From UBA7374 sp049890275 (GTDB taxonomy: Bacteria; Verrucomicrobiota; Verrucomicrobiia; Opitutales; Coraliomargaritaceae), in NCBI GenBank assembly GCA_049890275.1, contig JBMHBT010000014.1, positions 124,001-188,000 of the forward strand: a DNA stretch of 64,000 bases, read 5' to 3'. The notes below the pieces were generated by a model. It was given only the letters and a program-made list of their open reading frames with translations. It was not told the DNA's origin and made no database searches. How positions within the stretch are numbered: position 1 is the stretch's first letter; each line of letters begins with the position of its first letter. The position numbers and the translations under genes are program-made. Positions 27,598 to 37,173 of this stretch are shown here, piece after piece.

Positions 27598-29607
27598 TTA
27601 AGCGCCGGATACACTATTGGCAGCTTGGATGACCGCCTCAACTGAAATTCCTAGTGTGTCCATTGCTTGTCCGCCCGGTGCAGAGATACCAAACCGGTCA
27701 ATACAGATCGTTTTTCCGTCAATACCGATGTACTGACCCCAAGTGCCAGATACGCCCGCTTCAATCGCTACGCGAGCGCGACAAGAGGAAGGGAGTACAC
27801 TTTCTTGGTAGTCCTGTGACTGACGATTAAATCGCTCAAAGCTAGGCATGGAGACTACTCGTACGCCATCGCCTAATTGATGAGCCGCTGCCAGTGCATG
27901 CTGTACTTCTGAACCGGTTGCCATAAGGATGCACTTTAGCTCGCCCGTTTCTTCGTGCGCGATATATGCACCTGCGCGGGTGCCAGTGCGTCGTACTTCT
28001 GCGGAAAGCGAATCGTTACTTGGTACCCCCTGACGAGTGAAGATGAGAGCTGTGGGGCCATCTTTGCGCTCGATAGCGCAGGCATAGGCAGCCGCTACTT
28101 CCTCGGCATCTGATGGGCGAATAACATCAAGATTCGGAATGACACGCAATCCGCTTACGGTTTCGACCGGTTGGTGAGTGGGGCCGTCTTCGCCAACACC
28201 GACAGAATCATGCGTAAAGATATACGTAACAGGTAAATTTGCTAGGGCCGCTAAACGTATGGCTGGACGCAAATAATCGGCAAAGACGAGGAAGGTAGCG
28301 CCACTTGCGCGGAAAATGCCATCGTAGGCGATTCCATTGCAGATGGCACCCATCGCATGTTCACGAATACCAAACCATATATTGCGGCCACTGAAGTCAT
28401 CTGCTGTACAATCACCAGCATCATTAATGTAATTCTTCGTCGATCCATATAGATCGGCCGATCCGGTGATTAATTGTGGCACAGCCTTCGACACAGCCTG
28501 TATGACAGTTCCACCCGATGCGCGGGTGGCGGTTTTATTGCCCACTTCAAACGTAGGAATTTGATCCAGAAGATCAGCGGGTGTCTTTCCGTTGATGCCA
28601 TCCTGAAGTTCTTGAGCTAAATCTGGATTGGCATCCTTCCAAGACTCGTAGAGTGCAGTCCATTCACTATGCATGGCCGCACCTTTTGCTGCGACACTAG
28701 AGAAGTGTGCGCGGACCTCATCGGAAATGTAAAAGGTTTCTTCCGGTAAGCCGAGTCCCTTACGAGCACTCTCGGCAAAATTGGCTCCTCCTTCGCCATG
28801 ACCCTTAGCACTACCTTCAACCTCCGGTATTCCTTTGCCGATAGTTGTCTTGGCAATGATTACCTTGGGCTTTCCGTTATCATCTGCTTTAGCTGATTGA
28901 ATAGCTTTCCCCACCGCCTGCACATCGTGACCGTCTATGGTTACGCAGTCCCAGCCCTGTGACTTGAAGTAAGCTTCTGCATCTTCGCTTTGTGTGCGAT
29001 CTGCCATGGCATCGAGCGTCACATCATTGGAGTCGTAGATGAGAATGAGGTTGTCGAGGCGGTTGTGCCCGGCGAAGGCAATTGCCTCTTTGGCGACGCC
29101 TTCCTGTAGGCATCCATCGCCATGTAACGCGATCACATGATGATTGAAAATAGAATGTTCTGTGGTGTTGAATTTGGCCGCAGCACGTTTACCGGAAAGG
29201 GCATATCCAACGGCATTACCAATACCTTGCCCAAGTGGGCCGGTGGTTGCTTCAACACCTGCAGTTTCACCATACTCCGGATGCCCCGGAGTTTTTGAGC
29301 CGAGCTGGCGAAAGTTTTTCAGTTCATCGAGGGAAAGATCGTATCCTGCAAGGTGAAGCCATGTGTAGACAAACATCGAGCCATGACCTGCAGATAAGAT
29401 AAAACGGTCTCGATTGATCCACTTAGGATCTGCCGGGTTAAAACACAGGCCACCGTCAGCAAAGAGAGAGGCACCAATTTCAGCACATCCGAGAGGCAGG
29501 CCCAAATGCCCGGAGCTGCAAGCGTGAACTGCATCGATCGCTAATCCGCGTGCTTGAGTGGCAGCATCAGCTAATAATGATTTCTGAGATAGGATTGCTT
29601 CCTCCAT
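27598..29607 (-). CDS. tkt: Transketolase
   Basis: Thiamine-diphosphate enzyme of the non-oxidative pentose phosphate pathway. HACSSGHLGLPLG and GPLGQGIGNAVG are N-terminal TPP signatures, GDGCLQEG the Mg/diphosphate motif, and GIREHAMGAICNG plus the HDSVGVGEDGPTHQPVE block supply the catalytic Glu and substrate histidines. The frame extends upstream to 29685, but the family starts at MEEAILSQK, so the ATG at 29607 (TATT|ATG) gives 669 residues, the normal size. Confidence 0.95.
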   Translation of the reverse strand: MEEAILSQKSLLADAATQARGLAIDAVHACSSGHLGLPLGCAEIGASLFADGGLCFNPADPKWINRDRFILSAGHGSMFVYTWLHLAGYDLSLDELKNFRQLGSKTPGHPEYGETAGVEATTGPLGQGIGNAVGYALSGKRAAAKFNTTEHSIFNHHVIALHGDGCLQEGVAKEAIAFAGHNRLDNLILIYDSNDVTLDAMADRTQSEDAEAYFKSQGWDCVTIDGHDVQAVGKAIQSAKADDNGKPKVIIAKTTIGKGIPEVEGSAKGHGEGGANFAESARKGLGLPEETFYISDEVRAHFSSVAAKGAAMHSEWTALYESWKDANPDLAQELQDGINGKTPADLLDQIPTFEVGNKTATRASGGTVIQAVSKAVPQLITGSADLYGSTKNYINDAGDCTADDFSGRNIWFGIREHAMGAICNGIAYDGIFRASGATFLVFADYLRPAIRLAALANLPVTYIFTHDSVGVGEDGPTHQPVETVSGLRVIPNLDVIRPSDAEEVAAAYACAIERKDGPTALIFTRQGVPSNDSLSAEVRRTGTRAGAYIAHEETGELKCILMATGSEVQHALAAAHQLGDGVRVVSMPSFERFNRQSQDYQESVLPSSCRARVAIEAGVSGTWGQYIGIDGKTICIDRFGISAPGGQAMDTLGISVEAVIQAANSVSGA

Positions 29608-29760
29608 AATAGGTATAAGTTTGCTGGTTGTATCTTTATTGTATCCACTGACAGGTTTGATTGCATCAGTCCGAAAGAAAAGCACAAACCACTGTTGGTT
29701 TTATGATTTTGCTGAAAAGCAACAATCGACTGGACTAAAGTTCATTGTTAACGCTGTTGT

Positions 29761-30177
29761 ATGGGTATGTCGCATAAAGAATTAGAAGAGGGTAATCAAT
29801 TAGAACTCGATTTCACAAAACTACGTCAGGTAGCCAACTGTGGTACACATGTCTTGCCAGCGGTCGCTCAGGATGCCCGGACTGGAGAAGTGTTAATTGT
29901 CGGGTACGCGAATGAAAAAGCGCTGGAAACAGCTCGGGAATGTGGAATGGCCACTTTTTGGAGTACAAGTCGTAATGAACTCTGGATAAAAGGAAAAACA
30001 AGTGGTGATTTTCTCCAGCTCAAAGAAATTCGAGTGAACTGTGAGCAAAATTCTATTTTGTATTTGGTTACGCCGGCAGGAAAAGGTGCTTGCCATACAA
30101 AAGATGCCGAGGGGATCGCGCGCAGTGGTTGTTACTACCGAAGAATACTGGCGGATGGCACCTTGGAGTTTGTTTAG
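29761..30177 (+). CDS. hisI: Phosphoribosyl-AMP cyclohydrolase
   Basis: Third step of histidine synthesis, opening the purine ring of PR-AMP. The 138-residue protein is the stand-alone HisI type without a HisE domain. The WSTSRNELWIKGKTSG block and the zinc-binding cysteines in VNCEQNS and KGACHT, plus SGCYYRR, are diagnostic. A Met is also available at codon 3. Other his genes are not in the window. Confidence 0.94.
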   Translation: MGMSHKELEEGNQLELDFTKLRQVANCGTHVLPAVAQDARTGEVLIVGYANEKALETARECGMATFWSTSRNELWIKGKTSGDFLQLKEIRVNCEQNSILYLVTPAGKGACHTKDAEGIARSGCYYRRILADGTLEFV

Positions 30178-30198
30178 TAACGCTTTTGCTGCAGCGGC

Positions 30199-30756
30199 TC
30201 ACCAGTTAGCGAGTACCGCACTTGCTGCCTGACGGGCCAAATCTCGAGCCAATCGGGACATGGCAACCTGTTCTGCCTGCCGGTAGTCAAAGCGCACGGT
30301 TCCGGTTTCTCCATATGGGTTCCCTACATACGCATTCGTATCGGCTACAATCGATCGATCCTGGAAATAATAATTTCCAGACGTTTGATTAAAGAGCGAC
30401 AAGCGTCCCTCGAACCGGATTCTAAAGTCGCGCGCACGGACTGTATCTTCGCTTTCACGCGTAACCGCAGTGCGATCATAATCCGTCAAATCAATTGTCA
30501 GCACTGCATCTGCTTCCTCTTCTTTGGTGACCAGTACAACTCGTCCATCCCGAATAAACGCTTCCCGAATTTCAGCGCTCACACTGGCAACCGCTAGCGG
30601 TGCAAAGCTTTCATTGACTGCTGGTAGAATATAAATCGAGTGAAAGGGTAGGGGTGCGGAATCGCCCATATGGTAGTTGGCACATCCGGATAAAAAGAGA
30701 ACCGCAGAAGTTATGCTGACTAAGAAAGACGTCTTGATGGAGTCGCGAATGAGCAT
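30199..30756 (-). CDS. lptE: LptE-like LPS-assembly lipoprotein
   Basis: 185 residues with a lipoprotein signal ending in LFLSGC (lipobox cysteine about residue 26). The YILPAVNESFAPLA segment, an acidic strand DAVLTIDLTDYDRTAV and the final helix RLARDLARQAA match the LptE/RlpB fold that plugs LptD in the outer membrane. Sequence conservation in this family is low, so the call rests on motif order and context: it starts four bases after a BamD-like gene. It converges on hisI. Confidence 0.75.
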   Translation of the reverse strand: MLIRDSIKTSFLVSITSAVLFLSGCANYHMGDSAPLPFHSIYILPAVNESFAPLAVASVSAEIREAFIRDGRVVLVTKEEEADAVLTIDLTDYDRTAVTRESEDTVRARDFRIRFEGRLSLFNQTSGNYYFQDRSIVADTNAYVGNPYGETGTVRFDYRQAEQVAMSRLARDLARQAASAVLANW

Positions 30757-30760
30757 CGAT

Positions 30761-31789
30761 TTAATTTACAAAGAGTATTTTTTTGAGAAGACTGCCACCA
30801 GTGGCAGGGCGCACTCCGGAATCAATATCCTTGATGCGTTCTTTCGCTTTGATCGCTGCATCGGAATCAGGCGCTATGGTAATCGCTTCGTTATAAAAAA
30901 CGAGTGCTGCCGTATTATTTGAACGATAGAGGTAGTAGAAATCTCCTAGAGAGAGGCGACTTCCAGCAAGCAGGTTTTCCATGCCTCTGAGGTTCGCTTC
31001 GACTTCGCCGACATTTTTACTATCCGGGAAGAGGACTAAAAAGTCTTCATAATAACTAATTGCCTGACGCGTCGAGCCTTGGTCGTACTCTTCGCTGCCG
31101 ACTAGACTCGCGTAAATGTCTGCTAGTGTTGCGTATGCATCCGGGGCTTGCGTGCTTTCTGGATAGTAGTTGATCAGTCGGTCAAGAGCATCAATTGCGA
31201 TTTCTGATTCATCCTGCTCTTTGGCGACAAAGGCAATATTCATCAGGGAGAGAGGTGCATATTCTCCATAAGGTGCATTGAGTATGATTTGCTCAAATTG
31301 ACCAATGGCTTCCGGGTATTGCTTGAAGGCCGGTAAAACGCCAAAGATTCGACCACGGGCACCTTCCATCAGGGCAGTCGCACACTCAAATTGAGCACTC
31401 AACACTTTATTGAATTCCTTATAGCGAGGATGCTCATCAATGATTTGTTGAAGAAAGCCAAAAGCTTTTACCCATCGTTCACGAGCCATGTAGACTTGAC
31501 CCCGCATATATAGAGCTTCTGCAGCGGACTCGGTGCTGGAGTATTTCTTAATAGTACTTTTGAAAATCCGGTTCGCTGAGCCAAGGTTCCCTTGGTCGAA
31601 TTTAACGATTCCTTTTTTGAGTTGAGCATCTGCTGCTCGCTCATCCTTCTCCGAACTCTCATAAATTGGCTCAAGTACAGGTTGTTCATCCTCGTTGTTT
31701 AGCCACGAAAAAGGATTGAATGATCCTGCATTTGCTGCGGCAGCTACGAAAAGACCAAAGCTGAAAAGAAAATGTATCGCGGCGCGCAT
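30761..31789 (-). CDS. BamD-like TPR protein of outer-membrane assembly
   Basis: About 342 residues. Signal peptide MRAAIHFLFSFGLFVAAAANA, then tandem TPR-type helix pairs from about residue 45 onward (GNLGSANRIFKSTIKKYSS, AAEALYMRGQVYMARE, DALDRLINYYPES, YEDFLVLFPDS). BamD proteins have this architecture, but there is no lipobox Cys after the signal sequence, so it may be a soluble periplasmic relative. Start at 31789 chosen over 31804 because it begins the signal peptide directly and has ATT|ATG context. Located between fabH and lptE. Confidence 0.72.
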   Translation of the reverse strand: MRAAIHFLFSFGLFVAAAANAGSFNPFSWLNNEDEQPVLEPIYESSEKDERAADAQLKKGIVKFDQGNLGSANRIFKSTIKKYSSTESAAEALYMRGQVYMARERWVKAFGFLQQIIDEHPRYKEFNKVLSAQFECATALMEGARGRIFGVLPAFKQYPEAIGQFEQIILNAPYGEYAPLSLMNIAFVAKEQDESEIAIDALDRLINYYPESTQAPDAYATLADIYASLVGSEEYDQGSTRQAISYYEDFLVLFPDSKNVGEVEANLRGMENLLAGSRLSLGDFYYLYRSNNTAALVFYNEAITIAPDSDAAIKAKERIKDIDSGVRPATGGSLLKKILFVN

Positions 31790-31794
31790 AATGT

Positions 31795-32793
31795 TTAGTG
31801 CCATTTGATCAAGGAAGAAGCCCAGGTCAAGCCGGCTCCGAAAGCAACAAGTAAGACCAGACTGCCGGATTGTGCACGCCCGGCGCGTACCGCTTCATCC
31901 AAAGCAATGGGAACGGAGGCTGCAGAAGTATTACCGTAGAGGTGCAGGTTATTATGAAATTTGCTTTCATCGATACCGAGTCGTTTTTGAAGACTGTCAA
32001 TGATGCGCATATTAGCTTGATGAGGAATGACTAAGTCCAGATCGTCTGAGGTATACCCTGCTTGCTGGAGGGTCTCGGTGCAAGCATTGCCCATTACACG
32101 AACTGCCAATTTAAAGATTTCTTTCCCGTTCATCTTCAGGAAGTGCTGGCGTTTGTCCAGAGACTCATGGGAAGGTGGAATGGCTGAGCCACCACCCGGT
32201 TGTTGGAGTAGTTCCGGTTGTGATCCATCCGCACCGCCTAGGCACGCGATGATTCCTTGATTGGAACAATCCTCAACTCCAAGAACAACTGCACCGGCTC
32301 CATCGCCAAAAAGGACACAGGTGGTGCGATCCTCAAAGTCGAGTATACTACTCATTTTCTCAGCGCCGATGAGGAGAGCTTTTTTATGACGTCCGGAAAG
32401 CAGGAGGCCGGAAACAACATTGAGACCGTAAACAAATCCGGAACAAGCTGCCTGAAGGTCAAATGCCGCTACATTGGGCAGGCCCAGCTTACTTTGTAAT
32501 AAGCAAGCAGTCGAAGGAAATGGCATGTCCGGGGTCATGGTTGCCACTACGATTAAATCAATTTCCTCTCGATCAATACCGGCCGATTGGATCGCACGTT
32601 CTGCAGCTTTGCAGGCCATATCCGATGTGGTTTCACTAGATGACGCAAACCGTCGTTGCTGGATACCAGTGCGGGAACGTATCCACTCATCCGAGGTATC
32701 TAGCGAGCTGGTAAAGTCGTCATTCGTGACTATGTTATCCGGTGCATAGGAGCCGGTCCCGAGAATGACCGCCGATCGGTTTAGAGAAGTCAT
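31795..32793 (-). CDS. fabH: 3-oxoacyl-ACP synthase III
   Basis: Starts fatty-acid synthesis by condensing acetyl-CoA with malonyl-ACP. The 332-residue protein carries the catalytic triad in order: Cys in LQAACSGFVYGL, His in IPHQANMRI and Asn in YGNTSAASVPIAL. Located after plsX (54-base gap), the classic plsX-fabH order. Confidence 0.96.
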   Translation of the reverse strand: MTSLNRSAVILGTGSYAPDNIVTNDDFTSSLDTSDEWIRSRTGIQQRRFASSSETTSDMACKAAERAIQSAGIDREEIDLIVVATMTPDMPFPSTACLLQSKLGLPNVAAFDLQAACSGFVYGLNVVSGLLLSGRHKKALLIGAEKMSSILDFEDRTTCVLFGDGAGAVVLGVEDCSNQGIIACLGGADGSQPELLQQPGGGSAIPPSHESLDKRQHFLKMNGKEIFKLAVRVMGNACTETLQQAGYTSDDLDLVIPHQANMRIIDSLQKRLGIDESKFHNNLHLYGNTSAASVPIALDEAVRAGRAQSGSLVLLVAFGAGLTWASSLIKWH

Positions 32794-32847
32794 GTCAGTA
32801 GCTTGTAAATGGATGAAGCTGACAAAACCGACGCTTTGCTCAAGTCA

Positions 32848-33912
32848 TTAATTGTCAATACGCTGATTGGCTTCGGAAATGTCGCTGCGAATGGAATCAA
32901 TTATATCGTGAGTCACCAGTTCACGGGCTATTCGCAAAGCGTTCGCAATGGCTATGTAATTGGATGAACCATGTGATTTGAGAATATTTCCCTTAATCCC
33001 AAGCAATGGTGCTCCCGAGTGTTGATCCGGGCTGAGGCGAGTGCGCATATCACGAAAGGCCTCTTTCGAAAGGGCAGCCCCGATCATTCGCTTTGGATTC
33101 CGGACCAATTCCTCTTTCATGGTTGCTCCGATAAAAGAAAAAAGTGCCTCACTCGATTTAAGGAGGATATTGCCAAGAAAACCGTCGCAAACAATGACAT
33201 CAACCACACCATCAAAGACCTGAAATCCCTCGATCAATCCGGAGTAGTTGATGACGCCATCCATCTGCTTAAGTAGCTGATGGGTTTCATTGATTCGCGT
33301 GGTCCCTTTCCCATCTTCGGTCCCGATAGTGAGTAGGCCGACTCTAGGCTTGGCGATCTGAAGAGCTGCAGAAGCGTAATTGCTGCCGAGTATGGCATTG
33401 TGTGCCATGTGGCGTGGGGTCGACTCAGGGTTGGCTCCTACGTCTACTAAGACACTGGGGCTTTTCTTGGTCGGCATAATAGTGGCCAACGCTGGCCGTT
33501 CGATGCCCTCCAGCGGGCGTAAACGAAGCGTCCCCGCTGCCATCAGTGCGCCAGTATTTCCGCAGCTAACGACTGCGTCTGCCTTTCCTTCCCGAAGCAG
33601 TTCTACAGCTTGCGGCATGGAAGCATCCTTTTTTCGCTTGAGTGCTTGGATGGGTTTTTCATCCATACCAATGACTTCACTGGCATCGTGAAATTCTATT
33701 GTAGCTGTATTCTTTTTTAGAGGCCGTACCTTGAGCAATCGTTCTAACAATCGCTGTTTGCCAACAAGAACAAAGGTACAGTCGAGACCCAGTTCTTCGA
33801 TGGCATAAATCAGCCCGCGAATAAACTCAGTAGGGCCTTTATCGCTACCCATAGTATCAACCGCAATTGTGCAGTTGACTTTACCATTCTCCATAGTCGT
33901 AGGCGTATTCAA
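32848..33912 (-). CDS. plsX: Phosphate acyltransferase PlsX
   Basis: Makes acyl-phosphate from acyl-ACP for phospholipid synthesis. TIAVDTMGSDKGP at the N-terminus, SCGNTGALMAAGTLRL, the ANPESTPRHMAHNAILG block and GFLGNILLKSSE are family signatures; 354 residues is normal. A second Met at codon 7 is an alternative start. Forms the rpmF-plsX-fabH cluster found in many bacteria. Confidence 0.95.
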   Translation of the reverse strand: MNTPTTMENGKVNCTIAVDTMGSDKGPTEFIRGLIYAIEELGLDCTFVLVGKQRLLERLLKVRPLKKNTATIEFHDASEVIGMDEKPIQALKRKKDASMPQAVELLREGKADAVVSCGNTGALMAAGTLRLRPLEGIERPALATIMPTKKSPSVLVDVGANPESTPRHMAHNAILGSNYASAALQIAKPRVGLLTIGTEDGKGTTRINETHQLLKQMDGVINYSGLIEGFQVFDGVVDVIVCDGFLGNILLKSSEALFSFIGATMKEELVRNPKRMIGAALSKEAFRDMRTRLSPDQHSGAPLLGIKGNILKSHGSSNYIAIANALRIARELVTHDIIDSIRSDISEANQRIDN

Positions 33913-33958
33913 CTAGAGACCTCTAAGTGCGACCTAGAGAAAATGACGTAACTAGATG

Positions 33959-34138
33959 CTAAACTTCGACGTTTAGCACCTGCCGTCCGCGATACATTCC
34001 GTTAGCCGGATTGACGCGGTGCGGGCGAAAAGTTGTTCCGTCTTGTGGATCTTTAGCAAGCTGAGGTAGTTCAAAGCGAACTGCCCCGCGGCGTTTGCGG
34101 CTGCGTTGCTTCGACTGTTTGCGCTTGGGCTGTGCCAT
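33959..34138 (-). CDS. rpmF: 50S ribosomal protein L32
   Basis: A 59-codon gene. The product starts MAQPKRKQSKQRSRKRRGA and continues with FRPHRVNP and MYRGRQVLNVEV. The basic N-terminus and the conserved HRV segment identify L32. The zinc cysteines found in many L32 proteins are absent, so this is a C-minus form. It sits 46 bases upstream of plsX, the standard gene order. Start context ACT|ATG. Confidence 0.93.
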   Translation of the reverse strand: MAQPKRKQSKQRSRKRRGAVRFELPQLAKDPQDGTTFRPHRVNPANGMYRGRQVLNVEV

Positions 34139-34240
34139 AGTATATTTTCCTTAGATGATGAAAGTCGCTCGTTAAAAGTTGGTGTAGAAAATAGGGTCTA
34201 CTGCTGACGTCAAGCCTTCTGTTGCTCTCTGATTCAATCT

Positions 34241-34900
34241 TTATTCGGCCATCTCGAGGACTTTATCTACGAGTTTGTTAATCCCGACTTCGACTTCGAG
34301 TAGATTCTGAGCAAGCATGTAAGCAGGAGTTGAAACAATCCGGTTTTGTGAATCGACAACGATGTCATCCGATGCGCAGTTGATGTGGTGGGCGCCCTTA
34401 CTCTGGAGTGCGCCAGCCGTTTCAAGATCATTGCCAATGGTTATCTCAATTTGCTCGGAGCCAAGCGTAGCCGCGGCAACTGCAGGAGAAATACAGATAA
34501 AGCCAAGTATTTTACCCATTTCATGTGCTTTCCTGATCAGTGCTTCAATGATCGGTTGAGTGCTGTAGCTAGATCCTTCGAAGGCGTAATTACAGAGATT
34601 TTTTGCGGCGCCAAAACCACCCGGAAAGATTATTGCGTCCTGCGCTTTAATATCCAGTGACTCTATTTCAATGATCTCTCCGCGGGCTAAGCGAGCCGAT
34701 TCGGTCAAAACATTACGGCTTTCTTCATCGGATACCTGACCCGCGTAGTGATCAAACACATGGGCTTGTTTCATATTAGGAGCAGCGCAGGTAACTTCCG
34801 CTCCATGACGTGCTAAAGCAAGCTGCGTAAGGACGGTTTCGTGGATTTCGGAGCCATCATATACACCGCAGCCGGATAGGATGATTGCGACTTTTTTCAT
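34241..34900 (-). CDS. elbB: ElbB/DJ-1-family glyoxalase-like protein
   Basis: 219 residues of the DJ-1/PfpI amidotransferase-like fold, ElbB branch. VAIILSGCGVYDGSEIHE starts the protein, AIIFPGGFGAAKNL forms the glutamate loop, and GFICISPAVAA is the nucleophile elbow with its Cys. E. coli ElbB has glyoxalase activity. No link to the flanking rpmF or uppP genes is evident. Confidence 0.92.
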   Translation of the reverse strand: MKKVAIILSGCGVYDGSEIHETVLTQLALARHGAEVTCAAPNMKQAHVFDHYAGQVSDEESRNVLTESARLARGEIIEIESLDIKAQDAIIFPGGFGAAKNLCNYAFEGSSYSTQPIIEALIRKAHEMGKILGFICISPAVAAATLGSEQIEITIGNDLETAGALQSKGAHHINCASDDIVVDSQNRIVSTPAYMLAQNLLEVEVGINKLVDKVLEMAE

Positions 34901-34948
34901 AGGTATTTCTATTTATCTATCCGCTGTGATTGTCAATCTTACAATCTT

Positions 34949-35965
34949 TTATCTGCTTAGCAGGAGTATCAATATTGCTAACAGAATACGATACCAGGCA
35001 AAGATTTCGAGCCCATGCCGGTTGAGATAGCCGACCAACCATTTCACCGCGAGAGCGGCAGAGATAAAAGCAACCAAGCAGCCGACTAAGACAGGCCCCA
35101 CAGCCAGTGCTTGAAGCATTTCAGAGCCATCCTTGAGCAAAGTATAGCCAGAAGCAGCTCCCAGAGTAATTAATCCGAGAAGGAAGCTAAACTCTGCTGC
35201 ATACTTGGGAGAAAGCCCCGCAATATAGCCACCTACGATGGTGGCCATGGATCGGCTTGTACCCGGCAAAAGTGCGGTGCATTGAAAACAGCCAATGAGT
35301 AAAGCATGTTTGGGCGTCAGCTCTTCGAGTGTGGCCAATCGAGAGTGTGGTTGATCTGCCTTTTGCAAGCGCTTTCGGCGCCTTTCAACAAAGAGCATAA
35401 CGAAAGCACCAACGATCAATGCGGCTGCAACAGCGAGGATATTTTCCCCAAGTAATTCTTCAATCCAATCATTGAGTAGCAAACCCAGGGAAGCAGCAGG
35501 GAGAAAGGCGACGAATAAATTAACGGCAAGCTTTCGTCCTTTCTCCGAGGCTCCGAGGCACCCCTTGATAATCTCGAGTATACTGGCTCGGTAGAGTAGC
35601 AGAACTGCTGCGATTGCGCCGGCTTGAATAACAATAATATAAGCAAAGGTTGCTTCTCCGATGGTATAAGGGCGCAACTGATCATTTTTGTCGGTTACTA
35701 GAATGACTTCTCCGGATCGATTCTGTACTGGGGCGTCACCATTTAGCCCGAGCGCTGCATTTGTTAAAATAAGATGCCCGGTTGATGATACCGGTAAATA
35801 TTCTGTCACTCCTTCGACCAATCCAAGTATCAGCGCATCCACGTAATTCAGAGAATCCTCATCCTCCAGACTCAGTACAGGAAGTGCCGAAGACTCGAAG
35901 TGTGAATCTTCTTTGGCCTCCGCGCTAATCGCTAATAAGGACAAGAAAAGAGCGAAATGCCTCAT
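34949..35965 (-). CDS. uppP: Undecaprenyl-diphosphatase with extended N-terminus
   Basis: BacA-type membrane phosphatase recycling undecaprenyl carrier for peptidoglycan. EGVTEYLPVSSTGHLIL and LPGTSRSMATIVGG are the two catalytic motifs, and several membrane segments are visible. Unusual points: a signal-like N-terminus (MRHFALFLSLLAISAEA) followed by ~35 acidic residues before the first family motif, and a ~40-residue polar insert (about 80-115) after the first motif. The ATG at 35965 (ATT|ATG) is preferred over 36019. Divergent from trpD. Confidence 0.9.
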   Translation of the reverse strand: MRHFALFLSLLAISAEAKEDSHFESSALPVLSLEDEDSLNYVDALILGLVEGVTEYLPVSSTGHLILTNAALGLNGDAPVQNRSGEVILVTDKNDQLRPYTIGEATFAYIIVIQAGAIAAVLLLYRASILEIIKGCLGASEKGRKLAVNLFVAFLPAASLGLLLNDWIEELLGENILAVAAALIVGAFVMLFVERRRKRLQKADQPHSRLATLEELTPKHALLIGCFQCTALLPGTSRSMATIVGGYIAGLSPKYAAEFSFLLGLITLGAASGYTLLKDGSEMLQALAVGPVLVGCLVAFISAALAVKWLVGYLNRHGLEIFAWYRILLAILILLLSR

Positions 35966-36104
35966 AATATGCAACATGGCCACGATTAGTAGCACGCTCG
36001 GCTTCGAAGAAAAGAGCAAAAGCTTGGAGAAAACAAATCGCCATCGTGTCGTTTTTTTTCTTGAGGAAGTGATCTATGACGATTGCTTCAATTCTTCTAC
36101 AGTC

Positions 36105-37154
36105 ATGGATATTTCGAGTATAATTGAACACCTCGAGGGCGGCTACGACCTAAGCGAAGAACAGGCAACTTCATCCGCCACTTCTTTGGCTGACCCCAAT
36201 GTGGAGGGAGAACTGAAAAAACGTTTTCTTCTGGCACTCGCAGAAAAGGGAGAAACCCCAGTTGAAGTGGCTGCCTTTGCTTCGGTTTTTCGTCAAAAAG
36301 CAGTCGATCCGGGTTTGGGTGAATGGGCTGATCAAGCAATCGACATTGTCGGCACAGGCGGTGATGGAGCCGGTACTTTTAATATATCTACAGCTGTATC
36401 CTTTATTGTCGCCGCTTGCGGCGTACCGGTGCTGAAACATGGAAATCGATCTATTACTTCAAATTGTGGCAGTGCGGACATACTGGAAGCAGTGGGCGTA
36501 CGGCTGGACGCACCGCACGATGTCCTACAGGCATCTGTGCGCGAACTGAATTTTTGTTTCTTCTTTGCTCCGGCATTCCATCCAGCGTTCAAAGAAATTA
36601 TGCCGGTTCGCAAAGCGCTTGCTGCAGAAGGAAAACGTACCGTATTCAACCTACTCGGGCCTTTGATCAATCCGGGTCGTCCGAATTATCAATTAATGGG
36701 CGTATACGCAAAAGATTGGGTCGAACCGTTGGCAAAAGCTTTGGAATTGTTGGGTTTAAAAAGCGGATTGGTTGTTCACGGTTTACCAGAACCCGGTCAG
36801 GCTTTGGATGAGTTGAGTTGCTCGGGAACCAATCATGTTTCTGGATTTGGTGCACTTGCGGATGTGAACGGTGCGCTTTCTGCCAAAGATGCCAAGCTGG
36901 ACCCCTGTTCATTTAGCGATTTAGCCGGGGGTGATGCGGCAGAAAACTTGAAACGATTGCATCAGCTTGTCTCTGCAGAGCAATGTGATGTGCCCAAAGG
37001 CCTGCGGGATACGATCTTGCTCAATGCTGGAGCGGCACTTTGGATCGCCGGCAGTGAAGCAAACCTTCAGGACGGAATCGCTCGAGCCGATCAGGCTTTA
37101 TCAAGCGGTCAAGTGGCCGACTGGCTGAAGCGGGTGCGTGACTTTTATCAATAG
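36105..37154 (+). CDS. trpD: Anthranilate phosphoribosyltransferase
   Basis: Joins anthranilate and PRPP in tryptophan synthesis. Motifs GTGGDGAGTFNIST and KHGNRSITSNCGSADILEA (PRPP and anthranilate binding), then NLLGPLINPGRP. The frame opens upstream at 35913 but overlaps the divergent uppP start; the family begins at MDISSIIEHLEGG, so the ATG at 36105 is used (349 residues). Other trp genes are absent here. It is followed after 19 bases by glmM. Confidence 0.93.
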   Translation: MDISSIIEHLEGGYDLSEEQATSSATSLADPNVEGELKKRFLLALAEKGETPVEVAAFASVFRQKAVDPGLGEWADQAIDIVGTGGDGAGTFNISTAVSFIVAACGVPVLKHGNRSITSNCGSADILEAVGVRLDAPHDVLQASVRELNFCFFFAPAFHPAFKEIMPVRKALAAEGKRTVFNLLGPLINPGRPNYQLMGVYAKDWVEPLAKALELLGLKSGLVVHGLPEPGQALDELSCSGTNHVSGFGALADVNGALSAKDAKLDPCSFSDLAGGDAAENLKRLHQLVSAEQCDVPKGLRDTILLNAGAALWIAGSEANLQDGIARADQALSSGQVADWLKRVRDFYQ

Positions 37155-37173
37155 GGAGTGATTTGGTGTTTTT

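Noticed and set aside
35913..36104. Upstream extension of trpD (64 codons)
   Set aside because: Overlaps the divergent uppP start and looks non-coding; the family begins at 36105.
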